Below are positions 1-4,545 of a stretch of 8,059 nucleotides of DNA, piece after piece (the stretch's first letter is position 1; every line of letters begins with the position of its first letter). Made by a program: the position numbers and the translations under genes. The notes below the pieces were generated by a model that made no database searches, had not been told where the DNA came from, and saw only the letters and a program-made list of their open reading frames with translations. The DNA is from an uncultured Peptococcaceae bacterium (GTDB taxonomy: Bacteria > Bacillota > Peptococcia > Peptococcales > Peptococcaceae), in assembly GCA_900556545.1 (NCBI GenBank), contig USPE01000080.1:1-8059 (forward strand), in the 5' to 3' direction.

Positions 1-125
1 CCATGCTGATGCGCCAGTTGCTGATTGATAAATGCTATATCAATAGAGATTCCCGCCGGCAGCCCTTCAATGATAGCCACCAACCCTTTTCCATGGGATT
101 CTCCTGCTTCCAAATAACGAATCAA
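1..125 (-). CDS. aroC: Chorismate synthase, N-terminal 41 codons (3' end outside the window)
   Basis: Chorismate synthase turns 5-enolpyruvylshikimate-3-phosphate into chorismate, using reduced FMN, in the cytoplasm; it is the last shikimate-pathway step. The visible N-terminus reads MIRYLEAGESHGKGLVAIIEG and then LPAGISID. This matches the family's R-Y-L-x-A-G-E-S-H-G opening and the following A-I-I-E-G-L-P-A-G. The start must be TTG at 125-123: an in-frame TGA lies three codons upstream, there is no nearby ATG in frame, and a perfect GGAGGAG (136-142) sits 10 nt before it. About 41 of an expected 360-390 residues are present. The gene starts 42 nt after the small membrane-protein gene, in the same direction, and is probably read from the aroA-aroE transcript through the inserted genes. 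The identification is firm; whether the rest of the gene is intact cannot be seen. Confidence 0.95.
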   Translation of the reverse strand, partial: MIRYLEAGESHGKGLVAIIEGLPAGISIDIAFINQQLAHQH

Positions 126-135
126 CGTAAATCAA

Positions 136-142
136 CTCCTCC
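136..142 (-). promoter_or_regulatory. Shine-Dalgarno site of aroC, supporting the TTG start
   Basis: On the minus strand this reads GGAGGAG, a near-complete anti-16S match. It lies 10 nt upstream of the TTG at 125. It is the main evidence that aroC begins with TTG, since no ATG or GTG precedes the conserved N-terminus in frame. Confidence 0.8.
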
Positions 143-167
143 GCTTTTCATAACCGTTTATCATACA

Positions 168-488
168 CTACTTTGTCTTCTCATAAACTGCCTCACCTAG
201 AAAATTTCCAACCATTAAAACAATCATATAAACCGGAATATATATGACCCCATATTCCCAATAATAAGAAAACATCATTGGCAGAAACAACCAAATTAGA
301 ATTATGGTATAGAGCCAATGAAAGGCATGTTTTTTTCCATAGACAAAAGATATCGCAAAACATATCATCGGCATGCCAAACATCAAAATCACCATACCGC
401 TTCCAGTACCTTTTGTCAACAACGGCAATAAATAAAAAACCGCTATATTGCAAATCAGATATGGCAGCATATTTTTTAAACTTTTCAT
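168..488 (-). CDS. Small four-helix membrane protein of unknown function (106 aa)
   Basis: The protein is almost entirely hydrophobic, with four predicted transmembrane segments at about residues 8-24, 30-50, 57-76 and 79-99. A short basic N-terminus (MKSLKN) precedes them and a charged tail (EAVYEKTK) follows. Lys/His residues between helices 2 and 3 (GKKHAFH) form a probable cytoplasmic loop. It resembles the many uncharacterised small integral membrane proteins of Firmicutes, but I cannot name a family or function. The ATG at 488 is directly preceded by an in-frame TAG, so the start cannot lie further upstream. No good ribosome-binding site is seen; the nearest GAGG is about 14 nt away, so translation may be weak. 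G+C is only about 32-43% by segment, below aroA and aroE. It lies downstream of the 144-bp palindrome and 42 nt before aroC, inside the interrupted shikimate operon. Confidence 0.72.
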   Translation of the reverse strand: MKSLKNMLPYLICNIAVFYLLPLLTKGTGSGMVILMFGMPMICFAISFVYGKKHAFHWLYTIILIWLFLPMMFSYYWEYGVIYIPVYMIVLMVGNFLGEAVYEKTK

Positions 489-534
489 CTACACCACATC
501 CTCACAATTCCTGATCCACAAACATATCACAAAA

Positions 535-678
535 GGGAGCATTCTCTTTGCTGGAAGTCCACCTCTAGATGGAGATTTCTGCAAGCTGTCTAAATCGTGG
601 CAGACAAAGTCTGACAAAGATAGACAGCTTAAGAAATGTCCAGAGTAGCGTGTGGACGCAGCAAAGGGTAATGTTCCC
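535..678. repeat. 144-bp long imperfect palindrome (MITE-like element or structured RNA)
   Basis: The whole segment folds on itself. Paired arms from outside in are 535-543/670-678 (9 bp), 544-553/659-668 (10 bp), 557-562/652-657 (6 bp), 563-566/642-645 (4 bp), 571-573/639-641 (3 bp), 575-580/632-637 (6 bp), 583-592/621-630 (10 bp) and an apical 601-605/609-613 stem with an AAA loop. That is about 53 pairs, broken only by bulges of 1-8 nt. As plus-strand RNA, two positions (539/674 and 545/667) become G-U wobbles; on the minus strand they are mismatches, while 582/631 becomes a G-U there instead. On the minus strand the outer stem is followed by TTTTG, slightly terminator-like. It fills the middle of the 283-bp gap between the DUF4279-like gene and the membrane-protein gene; the remaining flanks (489-534, 679-771) show nothing notable. 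No clear target-site duplication is seen, only ACAA near both ends. Confidence 0.75.
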
Positions 679-771
679 GACAATCCAGAACAATAATACA
701 TATATCTTTTACGTACATTTTTTCACCCAACTGTATCCCCAAAACACATTTGCCGATTCACTGCCAAAATT

Positions 772-1182
772 CTACTCTACTTCATTGACATACAAATCTA
801 TATCAATACTGGTGTCTGTTTCACAGCAAAATTTTATCACTTCTTTATTAGGTGCTAAACATGGTGTAGGTTCTCCCGGAAATATAGACGGCACAATCTC
901 TAACCAATAGTCTACATCATATTTTTCTTTTATTTTTTGCAATTCCGAAATCTTATCTAAAAATGGCGCTATCGTCTGCATCATTTGCTTTTCTACTAAA
1001 ATATCATACATATTACATCGACTAAAGGTACAGCAAGAATACTCATATACTGTGCCATTCTTTCTTTTATCGCCAGCTCGTTGCATTTCTACAGGTTCTA
1101 AACCAAGTTCTTTAGAAACTTCATCGGGATCAAAAACACCAATAATTTTAAAATACGTATAGCAGCTATTCTGATACCCCAT
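772..1182 (-). CDS. DUF4279-like protein (136 aa)
   Basis: The sequence has the layout I associate with DUF4279: an N-terminal strand F-K-I-I-G-V-F followed by DPDEVSKELGLEP (residues about 11-30), a conserved glycine after the P-x-x-x-x-x-G-D turn, a central amphipathic helix (MMQTIAPFLDKISELQKIKE), then a strand LEIVPSIFPGEPTPCLAP and a C-terminal strand ending in SIDIDLYV. The S-I-D-I-D-L-Y-V ending is the strongest sign. The biochemical role of this family is not established as far as I know; some small domains with this layout occur as immunity-like orphans, which is only a possibility here. It starts 9 nt after the aroE stop, with no close ribosome-binding site, so translation may depend on coupling to aroE. 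G+C is about 35%, against about 54% in sampled aroE, and it has four cysteines in 136 residues besides an aromatic-rich N-terminus. It looks like an acquired passenger in the aro operon. Confidence 0.8.
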   Translation of the reverse strand: MGYQNSCYTYFKIIGVFDPDEVSKELGLEPVEMQRAGDKRKNGTVYEYSCCTFSRCNMYDILVEKQMMQTIAPFLDKISELQKIKEKYDVDYWLEIVPSIFPGEPTPCLAPNKEVIKFCCETDTSIDIDLYVNEVE

Positions 1183-1191
1183 ACATTTACA

Positions 1192-2055
1192 CTACTTCCC
1201 GCTCAACCGTTCCATAAGCAGCTGCTCCATCTGGCCGGTATCCGGGCGCACACCGGTCCATGCTTCAAAAGCCAGTACACCCTGATACAAAAACATTCCC
1301 AAGCCGGATGCGGTCTGCGCACCCTGCTCACGGGCAAGGCGCAGCAGCTTAGTTTCCAACGGATTATAAATTAAATCCACCACCAAATGACGGGATGTCA
1401 GCCCCTCAATGCAAATAGGAATCATATCATCCACATGGGGCGACATCCCCAACGAGGTGGTATTGACAATGGTGCCATACTGCTCATACAATGCCCTATC
1501 CTGCAACCCATCTAAAGAGACAACTTCTGTCTGTGTATCACTTATTTGAGCAATCTGCGCCGCCAATTGCTCCGCTTTCTCCGCACTGCGGTTGGCAATG
1601 CAGATTTTAGCCGCACCCTGCAATGCCATAGCCACTGATACACCCTTGGCCGCGCCGCCCGCACCCACCAGTAAAATATTTTGTCCTGCCGCTTTCCAGC
1701 CATGCTTGACTTCCAGCGCAGCCAACAAACCAGCACCATCGGTATTATCCCCATAGTATCCTTCCGGCGTATAAATTAACGTATTTACCGCACCGCAAGC
1801 CTCTGCTGCTTTGCTCATGCCGCACAAATAAGGAATCACCGCCTCCTTATGGGGAATGGTCACATTACAACCCTGCACGCCCAACGCATACATACCCTGC
1901 ATGGCCGCGCCCACCTGACCGGATTCCACCGCAAAAGCCAGATAAACACCATTTACACCACATTGCTGCAAAAAGATATTGTGCATAAAGGGCGACATAG
2001 AATGCCCTACCGGATTTCCCAGCAACCCAAACAACTTTGTCTTTGCATCTATCAT
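1192..2055 (-). CDS. aroE: Shikimate dehydrogenase (NADP+)
   Basis: AroE reduces 3-dehydroshikimate to shikimate with NADPH in the cytoplasm, step 4 of the shikimate pathway. The 287-residue length is typical. Visible motifs are the shikimate-binding GHSMSP (17-22), NVTIPHK with catalytic Lys70, CGAVNTL (87-93), GDNTDG with catalytic Asp106, the nucleotide-binding GAGGAAKG (131-138), and NRS (155-157), whose Arg favours NADP(H). NTTSLGM (198-204), DLIYNPLET and GLGMFLYQG with Gln258 complete the active site. All key residues are present, and the Arg fits the shikimate-specific AroE rather than a quinate/shikimate YdiB type. The ATG directly follows the aroA stop (TAAATG); its site GAGGTGA (2061-2067) lies inside aroA, so the two are probably translationally coupled. 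An unrelated DUF4279-like gene follows after 9 nt, where aroC or another aro gene might be expected. Confidence 0.97.
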   Translation of the reverse strand: MIDAKTKLFGLLGNPVGHSMSPFMHNIFLQQCGVNGVYLAFAVESGQVGAAMQGMYALGVQGCNVTIPHKEAVIPYLCGMSKAAEACGAVNTLIYTPEGYYGDNTDGAGLLAALEVKHGWKAAGQNILLVGAGGAAKGVSVAMALQGAAKICIANRSAEKAEQLAAQIAQISDTQTEVVSLDGLQDRALYEQYGTIVNTTSLGMSPHVDDMIPICIEGLTSRHLVVDLIYNPLETKLLRLAREQGAQTASGLGMFLYQGVLAFEAWTGVRPDTGQMEQLLMERLSGK

Positions 2056-3342
2056 TTATCTCACCTCTAACGCCTGCATATCTGTCCAGAAGGATGGCCA
2101 GGAAACCGACACCGCTTCAAAATTCTCAATCTCAGCTGCGCCCTGAGCTGCCAACCCGGCCACTGTCATACTCATAGCAATACGATGATCGCCAAAACTA
2201 TGGCACACAGCGCCCGCCTGCAATGACGCGCCGCCATAAATGCGCAGCCCGTCTTCCAGTACATCCACCCGGCAACCAAAAGCGCGCAAACCTTGCGCCA
2301 CCGTTTCCAAACGATTGCTTTCCTTTACTTTCAATTCCTGCGCATCGTGAATTTCCGTCACACCATCGGCACAGGCAGCAGCTACCGCAATCACAGGCAC
2401 CTCGTCCACCAGGCGAGGAATCAAATCTCCGGCAATGGTTGTACCATGCAGCCTGGCGCTGCGCACAGTAATATCACCCATCAGCTCACCGCGGCTGCGT
2501 GTATTGGCAATGGTCAAATCAGCGCCCATATCCATCAACACATCAATAATACCGGTGCGTGTCGGATTCAGCCCCACATTTTTCAAATAAATCTCACTGT
2601 TGGGAATGATACTGCCGGCCACCAGCAAATACGCCGCCGATGAAATATCGCCGGGCACTTCAATCCGCTGCCCCTTTAACCGAGGATGTCCTTTCACCCG
2701 CGCCCGATTGCCTTCGCTCTCTACCTCTGCCCCAAAGGATTGCAGCATCAGCTCCGTATGATTACGAGACAAGCTTGGCTCTACCACCTCTGTCCAGCCA
2801 TCGGCATACAGACCGGCCAGCAATACAGCCGATTTCACCTGCGCGCTGGCTACCGGCGATTGGTATTGCATAGCATGCAGCTTAGTCCCTTCCACACACA
2901 ACGGCGCCAGGGTATTACCCTGCCGACCGGTAATCTTAGCCCCCATAGCAGTCAGCGGCTTAATCACCCTGCCCATGGGCCGTTTACGGATAGACGCATC
3001 ACCGGTCAACACTGTATTAAAATCCTGCCCCGCCAGAATGCCGGAAATCAGCCGGATGGTGGTACCCGAATTACCCACATCGATAACATTGTCCGGCTCC
3101 TGCAGACCATGCAGCCCTTTGCCATGCACCACAATTTTTTCTTCTGCTACATCAATTGCAATCCCCATGCTGCGGAATGCACCTACTGTGCTCAGACAAT
3201 CATCGCCGTATAAAAATCCGGTAATCTCCGTATCGCCTTCCGCCAAAGAGCCAAACATGATAGAACGATGCGAAATGGATTTATCACCCGGAATGGTCAC
3301 CGTACCCCGCAGCCCCTTGCTGGGTATAATCTGCTGTTTCAT
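2056..3342 (-). CDS. aroA: EPSP synthase (3-phosphoshikimate 1-carboxyvinyltransferase), class II type
   Basis: AroA transfers the enolpyruvyl group of phosphoenolpyruvate to shikimate-3-phosphate, step 6 of the shikimate pathway. The 428-residue length is normal. Motifs visible in order: IPGDKSISHR (17-26, with Lys21, Ser22 and Arg26), the PEP-site GNSGTTIR (90-97), RKRPMGR (119-125), SPVASAQVKSA (162-172), LSRNHTE (191-197), LNPTRTG (258-264), LVDEVPV with Asp313 (311-317), KVKESNRL (338-345) and FGDHRIAM (383-390). GDKS, SAQVK, RNHTE and NPTR are the four short signatures used to define class II EPSP synthases, the form found in Bacillus and Staphylococcus. The ATG at 3342 is preceded by an imperfect ribosome-binding site (GGAAAGGCGGGA, 3347-3358). 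It is the first gene after a 322-bp spacer containing a terminator, so its own promoter is expected there. The stop abuts aroE. Confidence 0.98.
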   Translation of the reverse strand: MKQQIIPSKGLRGTVTIPGDKSISHRSIMFGSLAEGDTEITGFLYGDDCLSTVGAFRSMGIAIDVAEEKIVVHGKGLHGLQEPDNVIDVGNSGTTIRLISGILAGQDFNTVLTGDASIRKRPMGRVIKPLTAMGAKITGRQGNTLAPLCVEGTKLHAMQYQSPVASAQVKSAVLLAGLYADGWTEVVEPSLSRNHTELMLQSFGAEVESEGNRARVKGHPRLKGQRIEVPGDISSAAYLLVAGSIIPNSEIYLKNVGLNPTRTGIIDVLMDMGADLTIANTRSRGELMGDITVRSARLHGTTIAGDLIPRLVDEVPVIAVAAACADGVTEIHDAQELKVKESNRLETVAQGLRAFGCRVDVLEDGLRIYGGASLQAGAVCHSFGDHRIAMSMTVAGLAAQGAAEIENFEAVSVSWPSFWTDMQALEVR

Positions 3343-3399
3343 AAAATCCCGCCTTTCCTATTCTGCCGCCGCAGTATTTCTATAATTTCTGTCATTATG

Positions 3400-3429
3400 T
3401 TTCTATCATAAAATGAATCCTAATAGAAA
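3400..3429. repeat. 7-bp dyad TTTCTAT-N16-ATAGAAA in the aroA leader
   Basis: Arms 3400-3406 and 3423-3429 are perfect inverted repeats separated by 16 nt, centred about 70 nt upstream of the aroA start. A third copy of TTTCTAT lies at 3377-3383. It could be an operator half-site pair or a weak leader hairpin, but in sequence this AT-rich it may be chance. Confidence 0.3.
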
Positions 3430-3462
3430 TCTTACCTTTAAAAATATCACACTCTACCCTAT

Positions 3463-3492
3463 TTGAAAAGATATCCCTGTAAATTTTTTCAA
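3463..3492. repeat. 7-bp dyad TTGAAAA-N16-TTTTCAA upstream of aroA
   Basis: Arms 3463-3469 and 3486-3492 are perfect inverted repeats, again separated by exactly 16 nt. This lies between the terminator and aroA, where a promoter or operator would be expected. Its geometry matches the neighbouring 3400-3429 dyad, though the arm sequences differ. No function can be assigned. Confidence 0.3.
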
Positions 3493-3534
3493 CCAAGAGT
3501 ATAAAACAATTCTATTTTTCAGGGAACTGCCCAC

Positions 3535-3570
3535 AAAAAAAGAAAGCAGAAAAAGAGTTTTTTTCCTTTC
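3535..3570 (-). terminator. Putative intrinsic terminator of the permease/phosphodiesterase operon
   Basis: On the minus strand, GAAAG-GAAAAA (3570-3560) pairs with TTTTTC-TG-CTTTC (3554-3542), giving 11 bp with a 2-nt bulge and a 5-nt loop. Seven Ts follow immediately (3541-3535). The stem is A/U-rich and so weak, but the uninterrupted T tract and the location, about 95 nt after the last gene of the block and before aroA, fit a rho-independent terminator. Confidence 0.5.
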
Positions 3571-3664
3571 CCACTTCCTTTTTGCGCCAAACATTCGTAA
3601 CACCGTACATCAATTAGCATTCCTTTGGCGTTTTATAAATATACAGACCATTGCCAACTATATA

Positions 3665-4474
3665 CTACGCTCCGGTAATATCCGTCAACTTTCTCAATAA
3701 CTGCCAATAGGTTTGATCCAGCACCTGAGCCAAAAATTTCTGAAACTCCTGTTTTTGTTCCATAATAGATTTCCCATCCCGCGGATAGACCCGGGTGAGC
3801 ACACCGCCAGTCAATTCACCGCTGGCACGTCGCTTTTGCCAGTTTACTACAGCAGTGGGTAAATACCCGTTACTGTAAAAATACAGTCTGTTTCGTTCCT
3901 CCCAGGCAAAACCATAAAAAGACTTTTGTTGCAGTTGTTTTTCCTGCCAATCAGGTAGCAGGCTGCACAAGGTATTATACTGAACATAACTCAATTTTTT
4001 CTGCCGTAATGCCTCTGCACACAACCATACCATAGCCTCTGCACGCTGCGGTTGCTCTTGCACCGGAATCCCCTGCCAATAGTGCAGAAGTTCCTGCTCC
4101 CACACATCTGTTTGTTCCTGTGTCTGCATCACTTGACCCTCATCCCTAACATCAGGCCATTGTCCGTATTTTCGCTGCAGTTGCTTCTCTACGTTTCCTT
4201 GCAGAGCAGCCATAACCACAACACTGTCCCGTTCTTCATAATCCCAATCACTGGCTGATACCCACGGAGTAACCAGAGCGCCTTCTTTCCATGCCTGTAA
4301 ATAATCGTGAGCGCAGATATCTTCCCGCTCAGCACAAATTAACTGCCGTTTTACTCCATCCCATTGCCAGAACCCAAAGCTGTCATAACGTCGACCAAAA
4401 TAACCTTCTTTACCTAGTTCATCGGCCACCATACCCGAATAAATATCACGATGATACTGCTCAGACTTCTTCAC
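3665..4474 (-). CDS. Unrecognised Trp/Gln-rich protein (269 aa)
   Basis: I do not recognise this protein. It is soluble, with no signal peptide or membrane segment, and unusual in composition: 13 Trp and about 30 Gln in 269 residues. The N-terminal part (about 20-85) is aromatic and acidic, with GYFGRRYDSFGFWQWDG (24-40), a Cys pair in LICAEREDICAH (45-56) and WVSASDWDYEERD (71-83). A predicted helical, Gln-rich middle follows (92-185). The C-terminal part contains FYGFAWEERNRLYFYSNGYL (186-205) and ends in a helix (MEQKQEFQKFLAQVLD). The start is GTG at 4474: GGAGGAG (4482-4488) lies 7 nt upstream. A longer frame from ATG 4519 would run through an intercistronic hairpin and lacks a site. The gene follows the phosphodiesterase by 71 nt and ends the operon, so a role linked to that enzyme or the permease is inferred from context only. 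Confidence 0.78.
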   Translation of the reverse strand: MKKSEQYHRDIYSGMVADELGKEGYFGRRYDSFGFWQWDGVKRQLICAEREDICAHDYLQAWKEGALVTPWVSASDWDYEERDSVVVMAALQGNVEKQLQRKYGQWPDVRDEGQVMQTQEQTDVWEQELLHYWQGIPVQEQPQRAEAMVWLCAEALRQKKLSYVQYNTLCSLLPDWQEKQLQQKSFYGFAWEERNRLYFYSNGYLPTAVVNWQKRRASGELTGGVLTRVYPRDGKSIMEQKQEFQKFLAQVLDQTYWQLLRKLTDITGA

Positions 4475-4481
4475 CTGCAAT

Positions 4482-4488
4482 CTCCTCC
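4482..4488 (-). promoter_or_regulatory. Shine-Dalgarno site deciding the GTG start at 4474
   Basis: GGAGGAG on the minus strand, 7 nt from the GTG. The in-frame ATG at 4519 has no comparable site, so the 269-residue form is preferred over a 284-residue one. Confidence 0.75.
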
Positions 4489-4494
4489 AATACG

Positions 4495-4531
4495 ACAAAG
4501 ACAGAGGACTACACCACACCTCTGCCTTTGT
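4495..4531 (-). other. Intercistronic 13-bp RNA hairpin
   Basis: Arms 4495-4507 and 4519-4531 pair perfectly in the minus-strand transcript: 13 bp including one G-U (positions 4525/4501), with an 11-nt loop. On the plus strand that pair would be an A-C mismatch, which favours a minus-strand RNA role. It begins 15 nt after the phosphodiesterase stop and ends 6 nt before the next gene's ribosome-binding site. No T tract follows, so it is not a standard terminator; a 3'-end stabiliser, processing site or expression-balancing element is more likely. Confidence 0.6.
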
Positions 4532-4545
4532 TGGTTATATTCTTA

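Larger units (their letters stand above)
3343..3664. other. 322-bp spacer between the upstream operon and aroA
   Basis: No credible gene lies here. Reading in the transcribed (minus) direction, it holds: a 7-bp dyad CGCCAAA/TTTGGCG with a 32-nt loop (3585-3591/3624-3630) shortly after the upstream stop; the putative terminator at 3535-3570; and two AT-rich dyads (3463-3492 and 3400-3429) ahead of aroA. The aroA promoter should be in 3343-3534, but I cannot place it. A TATACT (3498-3503) and a TATGAT (3405-3410) resemble -10 boxes, yet neither has a recognisable -35 at 16-18 nt. I see no convincing T-box or other riboswitch. Confidence 0.6.

Noticed and set aside
535..678. 6S RNA as the identity of the palindrome
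   Set aside because: The size and rod shape are only loosely similar; there is no large central promoter-like bubble and the sequence does not match what I remember of 6S RNA.
521..690. ACAA near both ends of the palindrome as a target-site duplication
   Set aside because: Only 4 bp, at unequal distances from the arms, in AT-rich sequence; chance is as likely.
489..701. A 70-codon minus-strand frame covering the palindrome, ending in a TAG directly before and in frame with the membrane-protein ATG
   Set aside because: Its sequence is dictated by the palindrome, it has no ribosome-binding site and no family resemblance. Readthrough or coupling into the membrane gene is conceivable but unsupported.
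2686..3213. A 175-codon open frame on the plus strand antisense to aroA
   Set aside because: It overlaps a fully motif-supported aroA, has no recognisable domain or ribosome-binding site, and its composition follows from the codon use of aroA.
3452..3464. T-box-like AAATAGGGTAGAG on the minus strand upstream of aroA
   Set aside because: It departs from the AGGGTGGNACCGCG core after the first bases, and neither a specifier stem nor an antiterminator/terminator pair is visible.
3498..3503. TATACT on the minus strand as the -10 box of aroA
   Set aside because: The -35 position at 16-18 nt reads TTCCCT or similar, and no extended -10 TG is present; a promoter call would be a guess.
4475..4519. 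A longer start (ATG 4519) for the 269-residue protein
   Set aside because: The extra 15 codons are encoded by the intercistronic hairpin, and the strong ribosome-binding site serves the GTG at 4474.
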